DNA of 64,000 nucleotides, from the NCBI GenBank assembly GCA_951213105.1, contig OX578152.1, positions 70,484,680-70,548,679 on the forward strand, in the 5' to 3' direction. This document shows positions 33,565 through 45,109 of the stretch, piece after piece (within the stretch, counting starts at the first letter, position 1; every line of letters starts with the position of its first letter). The position numbers and the translations under genes are program-made. The DNA comes from Amaurobius ferox (taxonomy: Eukaryota > Arthropoda > Arachnida > Araneae > Amaurobiidae). The notes beneath the pieces are model-generated. The model was not told where the DNA came from. It saw only the letters and a list, made by a program, of their open reading frames with translations, and did not search any database.

Positions 33565-34266
33565 TTTACTTCCCCTGCAATACATGGTAATGTATACGGA
33601 AAGTATTGGAATCGTGCCAAAAATCGCAATACGAGTTTTCGACGAATCTACATGTTTCGGGAACTCTAGAATACGAAACATCTATTTTAGCGTGACGTCT
33701 GTCTATGTGTCTATTTGTTCGATATTTGTATCCACTCTAATTCAAAAACTAATGGACCAAATTTTATAAAATTTAGCAGGTAAGTTACTTGTGTATGATC
33801 CTGGTTCTGATTAGATTTAGGTACGATTCGGGATAAAAGAGCCCCCTTTTCTTGCGAAATAGCCCTCAAAAATTTACTTTATCTACTCTAGCTAAACAAC
33901 TAGTAGATCGAATTTCACAAAATTTTGTAGATAAATCACTTGTAACTTGTAAAGACTGCGTATGTTCAAATATATCAATAACATGCTTATTTTATACGTA
34001 AATTTTAATGACAAAAGAAATGAGTCCAACCCCAGTACTAGCCGTTCGCGAGATATTTTAGTTTTTTCCGCATTTTCGCTACGCCACCTTTGAAAATAAA
34101 TCCAGTTAACAAATGAAAACGAAAATTGAATAAAAAGTGCAAATTAAGTGAAAATTAACGTAATTATGGCTGTTATTTTGTGCATTTAAACTCAATTTAA
34201 TGAATTATTGAAGAAATAAAGAGAATGTGAATATGCAGGAAAAGTCATGTGCTGCTCACATTTTTT
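33565..34266 (-). mobile_element. Family II element (paralogous unit X)
   Basis: ACTTCCCCTGCAATACATGG palindrome, GTGACGTCTGTCTATGTG, two modules, end GCAGGAAAAGTCATGTGCTG. It corresponds to 36796-37600. Confidence 0.85.
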
Positions 34267-34440
34267 ATACTGCAAAGTGGCTAGGTCTTCCTACAGAATT
34301 CTAGCGCCATGACATTTACCAAAGTTGTGCATTTCTTTGGAAGGTACGACTAACAGTTATTTACTTTATTTTTATTATTTTTATCGGACTGGTAAAACTA
34401 ACGGTCTTTTGCTCAAGTATGGTAAAATATTTTTATAGTC

Positions 34441-35165
34441 TACGGTGCATTTGCCGTAAGTGTTATTTACGCGCATGCGCCGTAAAAGTCGTTTGCATGC
34501 ATCCTCTGAACTACAACACACATGCCCTGTCAAATCTTTAAATTAGAACGCGCATTCGCTGTGATACCCCCCAAGCGCATGCGCTGTTCAATTTTCAACG
34601 CATTCATTGTAAAATCATTCACATGCTCCAAAAGACTCACCGTGCCCACGTATGTTTTATCAAAACCTCTACGCGCATGCGCTGTAAGAGTCATGTACAC
34701 GCATGCGCTGTCAGAGTCATGTACACGCATGCGCTGTTTGAACTACAACATCAATTCACTTGAAGATCGTAATGCGCCATTCGGTCCTCAACACGCATTC
34801 TCTGTAAGAACTTTGCGCTGACCAAGAGACTCACGGCGCTTGCGCGAACTACGTTGCGCTCACAGACTACTATAGTATTCTGTGGTTACGCTGTAGTAGC
34901 CGCTCTACGCTCATGCGCTATAATAACCGCTCCACGCGCATGCTCTGTTACACAGACTACTATAGAATAGTATTCTGTGCTCTGTTAGAACGACTATGCG
35001 CATGCGCTATAAACCCTCCACGCTGCAATTTTTTACAACTTGCCCAATCAACAGCGCGCATGCGCTGTAAGAATCTCCTTGTGCATGCACTGCAATCTCC
35101 GCGCATGCGCTGTAAAAGTCCAATACTCGCATGCTCTGTAGAACCCTATTCGCGTATGTTCTATT
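34441..35165. repeat. CpG-rich array of GCGCATGCGC palindromes (unit X)
   Basis: Irregular units built on CGCGCATGCGCTGTAAGAGTC recur with spacings of roughly 20 to 60 bp. About eight units keep GCATGCGC exactly, for example at 34471, 34674, 34999 and 35056. The core 10-mer is the palindrome in the NRF-1/Ewg-type site, though the outer bases usually differ from that consensus. The array also holds two copies of an imperfect palindrome CACAGACTACTATAG...TTCTGTG near 34860 and 34950. Repetitive Arg-Met-Arg-Cys frames here are artefacts. Confidence 0.85.
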
Positions 35166-35660
35166 AGTAGTATATTTTTGATCAAATATAATTTCTTTAG
35201 AAATACGTTTTATATCGTGAAAGGACAATGGGTGAAAAAAGAATGGAGGCCACTAACTTCTTGATTGAATACCGGTATATATATTCAATCTTATATTAAC
35301 GAACCTTGCGCGCTTGTACCTGCGAATGATAAGTTAAAAACTAATAACTATTTAGTTTATATTTATGCAGGGTCTGATTACCGGAACGGCACAAGTAGTA
35401 TTTGGCCTGGGCTCCAAATCTTTAAGGACCCCAAATAGTACTATATTAAAACTATTCTTACAATAAAGCATATTTTTAATTCCATTTTTAAAGTTATACG
35501 TAATAGAAATACTAAAAACGTTTGTAATAACATGATATTCAATAAGAAATCTCAAAATGACGAATTGTCAAGAGAGTAAAAATGAATAATTTTAAAATTA
35601 GCCTCTTAGCAATCATTTTTATAAAGAATTTTTATTTCAATGTTCAGTATATACAGGATG
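35166..35660. repeat. Spacer shared by paralogous units X and Y
   Basis: TTCTTTAGAAATACGTTTTA through CTTGATTGAATACCGGTATA to ATCATTTTTATAAAGAATTT is repeated at 38166-38652 with about 90% identity. No frame conserved between the two. Confidence 0.8.
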
Positions 35661-36349
35661 CTTTTTACTTTCCTTATATACATAGTATAAGGTATAAGGA
35701 AAATATTGTGATGTGATCGAAAATTCGAATTCCAGTTTTCGACGGGAGAACATGTTTTAGGCATCCCTGTATACGAACGTTTTTGAGATGATGTTTGTAT
35801 GTATGTGTGTGTGTGAAATATGTGTGTGTGTTTGTGTGCGTGAGAAATGTGTGTCTGTATATATATATATATGTGTGTGTGTGTATCCGTGAGTCTGTGG
35901 AAACAATATCTCACGAACGAATTGAGCAATTTGGATGGAATTTGGTACAAAAAATTACAATCCGTGAATACTGAAAACATATTGTTTTTAAACGCAATCG
36001 GAAGATTGACAAAAATATCGTCAATATTGCAAAAATGACGCTAAGTTCAAGAGAATGACGCCTAATTAATGAATTAATTATTAAAATATTTTGTTATATA
36101 AACTATATCGTTTATTGAGGATGATATCAATATTAATAATTATTAAGTCAGGGTTGTGGAAAATATAAGTTAATTGGGTACTTTGAAATAATATTACATG
36201 TTGTCATACGGAAAAACGTCAAATGTACAATTTAACGCTAAAAACACTGCACTGTGGACCTTATTATACATCATTTTTTCAGCGTGAAAGAAGTAAATTC
36301 ATTGCACTATATAAGAAAAGGCATGTGCTGCCCACATCATATTTTTTAA
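35661..36349 (-). mobile_element. Family I element, rearranged
   Basis: Palindrome ACTTTCCTTATATACATAGT, TG microsatellite (35797-35886, including ATATATATAT), complement of the Family I middle, then a stretch not seen elsewhere, then AAAAGGCATGTGCTGCCCAC at the cap end. Confidence 0.75.
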
Positions 36350-36795
36350 TATAGTTCACAGGCATTAATATAGTTCACAGAGCACTGTAAAATCCCATTC
36401 GGTCGTAACACTCATTATCAAGATCCAAGCTATAACTATAGAATAGCTAATAACACACAGAGTGCCGTATAGTTGATATATTAAACTATAAAACTTAAAT
36501 AACTTAATTTCAAAATATTGCCAAAATTATGTATGCCATTATTCCCTTAATTCATAGTTCACAATTGGAATATACAACCAAGATACTTGAGGCGATATAC
36601 ACGAAACGATCACATTTCAGCCAACTGGCTTTCTTTACCTGGGAACAAGATAATAAAAAATAATGGTTTCGCCATTTTCTTTTATCTAGGAACAAATTCT
36701 TGACATTCAATTAATATTTTTGTTCTTCTTTAAACCTCCCTTGTCGACCGTAAAATGTGCCAGACCCAGGAAATGCCTTAGACAGGTCCACATTT
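36350..36795. other. Spacer with a short duplication
   Basis: TTAATATAGTTCACAG occurs twice near 36348-36382. No gene; the 83-aa frame at 36707-36958 runs into the Family II copy. Confidence 0.35.
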
Positions 36796-37600
36796 TATAC
36801 TTTACCTGCAATACATGGTAATGTACAGGGAAAGTATTGAAATCGTGTCGAAAATCGCAACTCGAGTTTTCGACGGATCTACATGTTTCGGGACCTCTAG
36901 AATACGAAAAATCTATTTCAGCGTGACGTCTGTCTGTGTGTTCAATGTTTGTATCCATTCTAATTCAAAAACTAATGGACCAAATTATATAAAATTTAGT
37001 AAGTTACTTGTGTATGACCCTGGTTCTGATTAGATTTAGGTACGATTCGGGATAAAAGAGCCCCCCCTTTTCTTGCGAAATGGCCCGCAAAAATTGCCTT
37101 TATTTACACTAGCTAAACAAATAATAAATCAAATTTCACAAAATATGATATATAAATCATTTGTAACTTAATTGATTCTGATTAGATTTTGGTATGATTC
37201 GGAAAACAATAACCTGTCTCTTTTTCTTTGCAAAATGGCCCGAAAAATCGTCAAAATTTAAAATAAAAGACTGCGTATGTTCAAATATATCAATAACATG
37301 CTTATTTTATACGTAATTTTTTATGACGAAAGGAATAAGTACAACCCCATTATTCTATAACTAGCCTTTCTCGAGATATTTTAGTTTTTTCCCCATTTTC
37401 GCTACGTCACTTTTGAAAATAAATCCAGTTATCAAATGAAAACGAAAATTGAATAAAAAGTGCAAATTAAGTGTAAATAAACGTAATTACGGCCGTTATT
37501 TTGTGAATTTAAACTCAATTTGATGAATTATTGAAGAAATAAAGAGAATGTGATTTTGAATCTGAAGAGAAAGTCATGTGCTGCTGACATCAGATTTTTT
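36796..37600 (-). mobile_element. Family II element (paralogous unit Y)
   Basis: Closest to 33565-34266: it shares GATTAGATTTAGGTACGATT and GATAAAAGAGCCCCC. It ends AGAGAAAGTCATGTGCTGCT. Confidence 0.85.
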
Positions 37601-37690
37601 ATACCATAGAGTAAGTAGCTAGGTCTTCCTGCTGAATTCTAGCGGCATGACCTTTACTAAAATTGTGCATTTCTTTGGAAGTTTCGGTAC

Positions 37691-38165
37691 GTACACGGCA
37701 TGTACACGCATGCGCTGTTAGAGTCGTATACACGCATGCGCTGTAAGAGTCGTATACACGCATGCGCTGTTAAGAGTCATGTACACGCATGCGCTGTTTG
37801 AACTACAACGCCAATTCACTCGAAGATCGTACATGCCCTATTCAGTCCTCAACACGCATTCTCTGTAAGAACTTCGCTTTGACCAAGAGACTGCTGCGCT
37901 TTTGGAAACTACGATGCACTGCAGTAACCGCTCTACGCGCATGCGCTTTAATAATCGCTCCACGCGCATGCTCCGTTAGAACGCGCATGCGCCGTAAACC
38001 CTCCACGCTCTGCAGTTCTTTACATCTTACCCAATTAATAGCGCGCATGCGTTGTAAAAATCTCCTTGTGCGTGCACTGCAATCTCCGCGCATGCGCTGT
38101 AAAATCCCAATACTCGCATGTGCTGTAAGAGCCCTATTCGCGTATGTTCTATCAGTAGTATATTT
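37691..38165. repeat. CpG-rich array of GCGCATGCGC palindromes (unit Y)
   Basis: It opens with three well-kept tandem units CACGCATGCGCTGTTAGAGTC spaced about 28-30 bp, then diverged ones as in unit X. It is about 250 bp shorter than the X array, because X has extra units on its left. The 139-aa frame at 37789-38208 is repeat-encoded. Confidence 0.85.
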
Positions 38166-38652
38166 TTGCTTAAAGATAATTTCTTTAGAAATACTTTTTA
38201 TATCATGAAAGGACTATGGGTAAAAAGAGGGTGGAGTTCACTAATTTCTTGATTGAATTCCGGTATAAATATTCAATCTTTTATTAAAGAACCTTGCGTG
38301 CTTGCACCAGCAAATGATAAGTTAAAAGCTAAAAACTATTTAGATTTATGCAGGGTCTGATTACCAGACCTGCACAAGGAGTATTTGGCCTGGATTCTAA
38401 ATTTTTAAGGGACCCAAATAGTACTATATTAACTATATCCAAACCATTTCTACAATACATCATATTTTTAATTCCATTTTTTAAATTATATGTAATAGAA
38501 ATAGTAAAAACGTTTGTAATAACATAATACTCAATAGGAAATCTCAAAATGACGAATTGTCAATAGAGTAAAAATGAATAATTTTTAAATTAGCCTCTTA
38601 GCAATCATTTTTATAAAGAATTTTTATTTCAATGTTCAGTATACAAGAAGAT
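38166..38652. repeat. Spacer shared with unit X
   Basis: Paralogue of 35166-35660, same order relative to the array and the Family I copy. Confidence 0.8.
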
Positions 38653-38653
38653 G

Positions 38654-38965
38654 CTTTTTATTTTCCTTATATACATAGTATAATGTATAAGGAAAATATT
38701 CTGATGTGGTCGAAAATTCGAATTCCAGTTTTCGACGGGAGAGCGCGTTTCAAGCATCCCTGAATACGAACGCTTTTGAGGTGATGTATGTATGTATGTG
38801 TGTGTGTGTGAAATGAGTGTATGTATGTGTGTCTGTGTATATTCATATATGTGTGTGTCTGTGTATATACATATATGTGTGTGTTTGTATACATGTATAT
38901 ATATGTGTGTGTCCGTGAGTCTGTGGAAAAAAATATCTCACGAACGAATTCAGCGACAAATCTTA
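38654..38965 (-). mobile_element. Family I element, 3' part only
   Basis: TTTTCCTTATATACATAGTA palindrome, TCGACGGGAGAGCGCGTTTC, and a TG microsatellite at 38783-38912 with inserted TATATACATATATG segments. It stops after CACGAACGAATTCAGCGAC. Confidence 0.8.
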
Positions 38966-39334
38966 AATACATTTACAAGTCTTAGATACAGGTTTTAAAT
39001 ACATTTTAGGTATTTTTAATAATGGTCTCACATTGTCTCTCTCCGCTGAAATAATATGAATAATTGTGTAATGAATTTAATAAGTATGTTATGTTGTTAA
39101 TAAATGTTTTATTGTTAAAGTTAAAAGGGTGCAATTAATTTAGTATTATATTAATTAATATTCTTTTACAGAACTCGCGCGAAAGATAAATAATTGGAGG
39201 GTTATCAGCGGCAAAACAGTGCAATGTATAATTTAATAATGAGTTCCACTATGTACAATTTACGGCCATGTTAAGATATGTTAATAATAATTAATTTAAA
39301 ATGCCCAACTTATTTTTAAAAGGTACACCACACT
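38966..39334. other. AT-rich spacer
   Basis: No recognised feature. Confidence 0.35.
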
Positions 39335-39810
39335 TTCATTATTCATTAAATTGAATTTAATTGCACATTTAAAACACAGATAATTATTTTAAATTGCACT
39401 GAATTTGCAATTTTAATTCGGTTTTCGTTTCCATTTCGCGAAAGGGCGTATTTTCAAAAGCGGCGTTGCGAGAATACGAGAAAACTAAAAATATCTCGAG
39501 AACTATTAGTCTTAGACTTATGGACGTTAATCTTATTCCTATACCTAGGGACTTATTATTAGACCTAGGTGTTAGTCTTATTCCATTCGTCGCAAAAAAT
39601 TATGTATAAATTAATCACTTCATTGAGGCATTGCAGCATAGGTAATCTTTATAGATTTTGAAGATTTTGCTGACCATTTAATAAAAAGAGGAATGTTCAT
39701 TTATCCCGAATCGTACCAAAATCTGATCAGCGCAAGGACAACCCACAATTAAAATTTGGTCAATTAGGGCTTTTGAGCTAGAATAAATGCAAATTTAGTT
39801 AGAGAGTGTT
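39335..39810 (+). mobile_element. Family II element, internal fragment
   Basis: It carries CATTAAATTGAATTTAATTG, TATCTCGAGAACTATTAGTC, CGAATCGTACCAAAATCTGAT and TTTTGAGCTAGAATAAATGC in Family II order. Both ends are missing. Confidence 0.7.
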
Positions 39811-40529
39811 TGAACACTGGAATGACACAGGAAAATAAATATTATAAAAGCGGAACTGTTCTGATAAAATAAATTTTAGAGAGTATATAATGGAATTAAT
39901 ATTGCAAAGAAATATATACAGATGAAATTTCACTTTATGGAACTTCGAGGAAATTTTAAATTATTATAGTGTTTGAATATTTTAGGATCTTTAATTTGTA
40001 ATATCTTTGTAAAAATTAATAAGCACCTTATGTTTACTGATTAATGTATTTATAACATATTTATTTTGTTTCACTCCATTTGTTTTCGCTATGCTTGGCT
40101 ACTTTGATGGGATACTAAATTTAAAAATAAATTTTAAAAAATTACGGCATGTATGCATACTGCACACATATATCTGTCCTTAACGGAAATTAAAACCCGA
40201 TTTCTTATGGATCTGGAGGGCAGACAGGACATAGTTTGGTCACAGATGTGTCTTGTACCTGGCGTAAAGTTATCGATGTGTTTTCTATGGGTTTACGTTT
40301 GCAGTTTATTAAAAATCTCATTTTAAGCGTTTTTGTGGCTACTAAATTGCTGTTTTACCCCAAAGGAAAGCTATTGACTTTCTAAACTTTATCGGTAAGG
40401 AAATCTCAAGAAAATCCTTTACACTGTGAAATATTGCAAATTCAATATTCGTTTAGCATTTTCCATTCGAATAATTTCATATGAAAATGGTGTTTCAAAT
40501 TATTACCATGACCTTAGATTTATTTACTC
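39811..40529. other. AT-rich intergenic DNA
   Basis: No gene or repeat recognised. Confidence 0.35.
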
Positions 40530-40589
40530 TTGGTGACAAATGTAGTTCATGCGAAATTCCTGCACCAAAAGGTAACACGTGACATTGAC

Positions 40590-40870
40590 ATATGGCATCG
40601 GTTTGGAGCAGTTGGGATAGAAACGACCCGTTTAGAACATCATCCGCTTCTGAAACTCAAAATTAGGTCGATTCTCGAAACTCTTTCCGGGAAAAGGCGA
40701 TTCAATCGTTTCAAATGGCAGTGTGCAGATTTCTACTTACGACCTACAGTCGACCGAATGTCACTTCAAATGATATTAAAGTTCAACAAACCGCTTGATG
40801 TAATTGAAAAGGAAGTGAATTTAGCAAGTAGGAGTTCAAATATTTATGTGCCACCACTCAAATAATATTC
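40590..40870 (+). repeat. Family IV dispersed block, best open copy
   Basis: It aligns with 19530-19745, 42110-42355 and 45110-45330. A 111-codon frame (ATG at 40530, end 40865) is open through it, with segments such as LLKLKIRSILETLSGKRRF and LKFNKPLDVIEKEVNLASR. The other copies break this frame, and no domain is recognised. It is probably a repeat, less likely a decayed gene family. Confidence 0.6.
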
Positions 40871-41198
40871 TAGACGAAAAATTGAAGTTTACGTTATATA
40901 GAATAAACCATAAAATTAAAGAAGTACATATTAGTAGAAATGACATGAAAGAGATATATACTAATTTGAAAATACATATATAGAGTTCAACTTTATTTTA
41001 GAGAATATTTTTTTAATGTTAACTGGAAAAATGCCGTTTTTTGATATTTTCTAATTTTTTAAAACGAGGCAAGGCGTTTGTAAATATCTAAACACACTTG
41101 ACAGTTTCAAACGTGAAATTCGGAATAATATATGCACGGTAGTAATAGATAAGGGCATTTCATTTCAAACTTATCAGTAAATAATAGAGGAATATATA

Positions 41199-41432
41199 TA
41201 TTTTTTTTATCAAATGGCCAGGCACTTGACTTCCATCATTCGCCTAAACATCGGCCAGGAACGTGAACCATTTAGCCGTCCTAGGACGTTGCCCCAGGCG
41301 CACCAGAGGGGGCGGAACACACTGCACCCAACAACACAATATCCATGCCTTACGTGGGACTCGAACCCATAACGCAGCGCCCGAACGATCGCTTAGAAAC
41401 GCTCGCCTTGACCGTTCGACCACCGCGTCGGC
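41199..41432 (-). mobile_element. tRNA-derived SINE, type B relative
   Basis: On the minus strand it starts CGCCGACGCGGTGGTCGAAC/GGTCAAGGCGAG, with ATGGGTTCGAGTCCCACG as box B and GGCATGGATATTGTGTTGTT downstream. A short repeat GAATATATA lies at 41190-41198 and 41433-41441. The body differs from the copies at 9650 and 56767. Confidence 0.82.
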
Positions 41433-41441
41433 GAATATATA

Positions 41442-42109
41442 ATATAAATCAACTGGAGTGTGTCCCAAGTTTTGTATTATGATATATTAAAATTGACGTG
41501 CCATCAAATATTCATTTTCTTTCAACAGCTACTATAAAAATATTACAAACCATTTAAAAAAAATAAAACTCATAAACCCATCCGTTGATTAATTATACAT
41601 TTTTTATCCGAGACATGTCTTCGATGTTTTTAACGAACTTAGCGATTCCCCACTACGGCTCGGATCTCTCTTCTGGAGCTGTTCTAGCTACTGAGTACAC
41701 CCCACGAACGGGAAGGAGCGTTTCTATTTATTGAGATCACTCCACTCCACAGAGTATATCTGAGTTCCTATGCATTATTTATCAGTTTGCATTTTCTTAG
41801 TTTACATTTTAAATCCTGAGCAACTCCGAGTACGTTTTCTGGTTTAAAATAATGTTACAGTATTTTAGTTTTACATTAAAATTGGTAAGCATGACTATAT
41901 TCTAAATTTATAAAAGCAATACATACTTCAATATTTTTAACAGTTGAATAAAACCTAGAACAGCACAAATTTATATAAACCTAACGTTAAAAAAAGAAAA
42001 TCGTTATCAAAATTGCCTTTACAATCCTTTACCATGGCCTGCCATTTACATAAGATGTAAAATATAGTTCAAGTTCAAATTCGCAACTAAAAGGTAAAGA
42101 AACATTTTC
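41442..42109. other. Intergenic DNA
   Basis: No gene or repeat family recognised. Confidence 0.35.
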
Positions 42110-42355
42110 TTGGAGTATTAGCGGTAGAAATGAACCATTTAGATCCCCCTAAAACCTCTAAAACTCAACATCAGATCAGTTTTCAAAATTAGTTTCGGGA
42201 AAAGATAATGGAATCTTTCGAAATGGCAGCGTGCAAACTTCTACTAACGATCTTCTTTGCCACCAAACGACATTTCAAACGATATTAACGTTCAGGAGTA
42301 AATTTAGTAAACAGGCGTCTTAGCATTGATGTGACGCAGGTAATTTTAAGGGGAA
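42110..42355 (+). repeat. Family IV dispersed block
   Basis: CCTAAAACCTCTAAAACTCA, CGAAATGGCAGCGTGCAAAC, ACGACATTTCAAACGATATTA and AACAGGCGTCTTAGCATTGA follow the Family IV order. Confidence 0.7.
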
Positions 42356-42605
42356 AATCTGATGTAGGCAGCACATGACTTTCGCTACAGACTTCATTTT
42401 CTGTTCTCATATCCGTTTTCGATCTAGTTCCGACGAGTGAATGTTGAGCTGCTTGTCTGTCCTGACGAAGGAGACCTATTTCGTGCTTTCGAAACCGGTC
42501 TACACCATTATTTTTGGGCTGTGTGTTGCTTTAAGCAAAGTTATTATTGTTTTACCTTCTAAGTTCGCAATATAAGACGGAAGTTTAAACTATTTCAGCT
42601 CTTGA
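42356..42605 (+). mobile_element. Family II 5' end fragment and unknown insert
   Basis: AAAATCTGATGTAGGCAGCA/CATGACTTTCGCTACAGAC is a Family II cap. After about 50 bp it is replaced by unrelated sequence including CTGACGAAGGAGACC and TCGAAACCGG (42463-42504), before a second Family II copy begins. Confidence 0.6.
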
Positions 42606-42611
42606 ATCAGG

Positions 42612-43432
42612 AAAAAAAATTTGATGTGGCCAGTACTCGACTTTCGCTATAGACTCAAATTTATTTTATTTTTATTTTATTAATAATTCATTTAATTGAC
42701 GTAATTGACATTCAGTGGCACAAAATAACACGCATTATTATTTGACGTGGCATTGAATTAGCACTTTTATATCAATTTTCGTTTTCATTAGGTAACTGGA
42801 CATATTTTCAAAACCGGCGTATCAAAAATGAGAAAAAAAAATCTCAATAACGGCTAATCCTAGAGTAATGGGGTAGGCTTTATTATTTTCCATTGTCAAA
42901 AATTACGCATAAAACGAGCATTTAATGGATGCATTTGAGCATACCTTTTATTTTAGATTTTGACGATTTTTACGGGCCATTTCGCAAAAAAAGTAGGTTC
43001 ATTTTTCCGAATCATAGCAACATCTAATCAACAACAGGGTCCCCCACAACTGACTTATCTACCAATTTTTTGAAATTTGGTCAATAAGTTTATCAATTAG
43101 AGCGCATACAGGCAATTCTTACTGGCCATTTCTGTAAAAAAAAAACGCAGGATTTGTTATCTCAAATCGTGCCAAAATCAAATCAGCACCTGAGTCAACC
43201 ATATGTCACTTACCTATAAAATTTTGTGAAATTTGGTCAGTTAGGTTTTGAGTTAGAGTGAATACATATAATGCACAGACAGACACACACGCACAGACGT
43301 TAGGTAAAAAAAAAAAATTTCGATTCTAGAAGTCTCAAAACATGCAGATCCGTCAAAAACTTGAGTTGCGATTTTCGGCACGATTCTAATACTTTCCATA
43401 TACATTACCATGCATTGCAGGGAAAGTAAAAA
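42612..43432 (+). mobile_element. Family II element
   Basis: TTTGATGTGGCCAGTACTCG/ACTTTCGC at the 5' end, two GCACC modules, CACACACGCACAGACG microsatellite remnant, and the palindrome end ACTTTCCATATACATTACCATGCATTGCAGGGAAAGT. Confidence 0.88.
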
Positions 43433-43510
43433 GCTAACATTTAAAGTACGTGCAAGCAGCCATTAATTGACCAGCTTCAGATTTAGGCTGTAACCAATTT
43501 AAACAATATG
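43433..43510 (-). repeat. Conserved flank of a Family II copy
   Basis: ACATTTAAAGTACGTGCAAG/CAGCCATTAATTGACCAGCTT is the reverse complement of 20738-20815. In both places it sits directly outside the palindrome end of a Family II copy. A larger region was therefore copied with the element, or the element's real end lies further out in this subfamily. Confidence 0.7.
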
Positions 43511-43517
43511 CTCTCTT

Positions 43518-43800
43518 ACCCTGCAGGGTCCACTTCGGCAATAAGAGCTTGCAATTTCGTCCCAGTAGCTCAACGGTAAAGCGTCGGCTGACCATTACGG
43601 AGATTCAAGATTCGATTCCCGGTTGGGGCAGCGAGGCTCTTTGCAATGGCGCCCGAACAAATCAACCCTGTAGGTTAGTGTCGGAGATCTGAAGACCCCA
43701 GACCGTGCTACTCACATAGTGAGTTTAGAGTAGCTAGCTGTACGGCCGGGAAAGGATACCTCCTGCACTCAGGAGGCACCCAAGGTCTACCATCCCGCCA
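43518..43800 (+). mobile_element. tRNA-derived SINE, type C
   Basis: Leader CCTGCAGGGTCCACTTCGGC, then a tRNA-like head with box A TAGCTCAACGGTAAAGCG and box B GATTCGATTCCCGG (43563-43632). The body has GAACAAATCAACCCTGTAGG. The 3' domain GAAGACCCCAGACCGT...TACGGCCGGGAA is the mini-SINE domain in forward orientation, followed by CCTCCTGCACTCAGGAGGCA, which can form a hairpin. Confidence 0.85.
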
Positions 43801-44527
43801 AAAGCACATTTATTTAGATCTAAAAAGACAACAATTGATGAAAAATATTGTGATTAAACAGACAGTTTTACATTATATTTGAACTTGACAAGTATGTCCA
43901 TTTTTCAAAAATGGGAAAAAGGTTATTGCGAATATAGATAAAAAGATCATTGAAAATAAAATTTAGAGTGAGATATAATAACATAATGAAGAATAGATTA
44001 AAATTAAAGAAAATAATAAAATTTTAAAAGTAAAATTTAGAAAATATATAAAAAGAAAATATATAAAAAGGAAAAAAAATAGGCACATGAAAAACAAACA
44101 CAGAAATTTAGAATAAAATTTAGAAAAGCAAATTAACAAAAATACAAATTAAAAGGGTCAAAAGGAAAAGAAAGAACCGAGAAAATAAGAACAGTTAGCT
44201 TAGCTTTTTTTATTTTATTTTATTTATTTATTTTTTGAATAAAAAATATGTAGGGAACACAATAAGTTCATATAAGTTAATAAGAATGAAATAAAGAGAT
44301 TCATTGATCAAATTAATTGAGAGCTGAAACCACTCATAAGTTTAGTTCACTTTATTAGAAATTTCCATGGCAACAAGAATAGAGTTTTTAATTTTATCTA
44401 CTGAAGGATGGATTTGAACGAACTTTGGAGAACCACATTGGTTTATTAAAGGGAGATATGAAGCGCCGATTTCATATCGAGTGGATAAAGGACACGCAGG
44501 GAGATAACCTGTTGGTTAAAATTAGCA
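43801..44527. other. A-rich intergenic DNA
   Basis: Long A-rich stretches with GAAAATATATAAAAAG duplicated near 44038-44070. No gene. Confidence 0.35.
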
Positions 44528-44775
44528 TCAGGAGGCTGACCTGGGTAAAAGTAGTAGTAGCAGGAGTTTTGCCTAAGGTAAGAATAGCAAGAAGTGGCCT
44601 GTCAGATTATTAGTTGCACGCCAATCTGACATTAGAGAGTGGAGAATGCAAAGTCCACTTTTCCAATAAGAGCTTGCAATTTCGTTCCAGTAGCTCAACG
44701 GTAGAGTGTCGGCTGGCCAGTTCGGATGTTCAGGGTTCGATTCCCGGTTGAAGCAGCAAGGCTCTTTACAACCTT
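44528..44775 (+). mobile_element. tRNA-derived SINE, type C, with upstream block
   Basis: GCCAATCTGACATTAGAGAG, leader AAAGTCCACTTTTCCAATAA, box A TAGCTCAACGGTAGAGTG, box B GGTTCGATTCCCGG. The upstream segment with AGGCTGACCTGGGTAAAAG also precedes the copy at 55560. The frames at 44425-44613 and 44573-44824 are within it. Confidence 0.82.
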
Positions 44776-45109
44776 CCCATGCACGACGCATTGTAACAAT
44801 ATTAATAGATCCAAAAGGTTGCATACATTACTAGGAGTTTAATAACAATCAAGAAAATTAAAAAAAAACAGTCGAGTTTATAAAATATTAGCATGCTCTG
44901 AGATTTAGGCATAATGAGCAATTGAGTTTCAGGTTATTTTCATCGCCGAAGGAGGAAACATAGCACTAGTTTGAAATATTTTGAAGAGTTAAAAACCACT
45001 TTCAGAACTTTGACTTCCGAAATTTATCGTCAGATCAAACATATTTAATATTTTTTTCAATATTTCTAAAAAGCGTCGCAATGCTCGTACGAAATATATA
45101 TTAAAAGAA

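Noticed and set aside
34522..35228. Arg/Cys-rich frames on both strands
   Set aside because: They are encoded by the repeated CGCATGCGCTGT unit and are not conserved as proteins between the two arrays.
34471..38160. CRISPR-like array
   Set aside because: Units are degenerate, spacing is irregular, spacers are related to each other, and the context is eukaryotic.
40530..40865. Host protein-coding exon of 111 codons
   Set aside because: The block recurs at four other places with the frame broken, and no domain is visible; treated as repeat Family IV.
42463..42504. Hammerhead-ribozyme-like words CTGACGA and GAAAC
   Set aside because: The sequence between them cannot form a proper stem II next to the core, and I find no complementary stem I. 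It looks like chance or a retroelement 3' motif.
43559..43632. Genuine tRNA gene
   Set aside because: Box A and B are present, but acceptor and anticodon stems do not pair well, and the same head with the same leader recurs at 44683, 55223 and 55600. It is SINE-derived.
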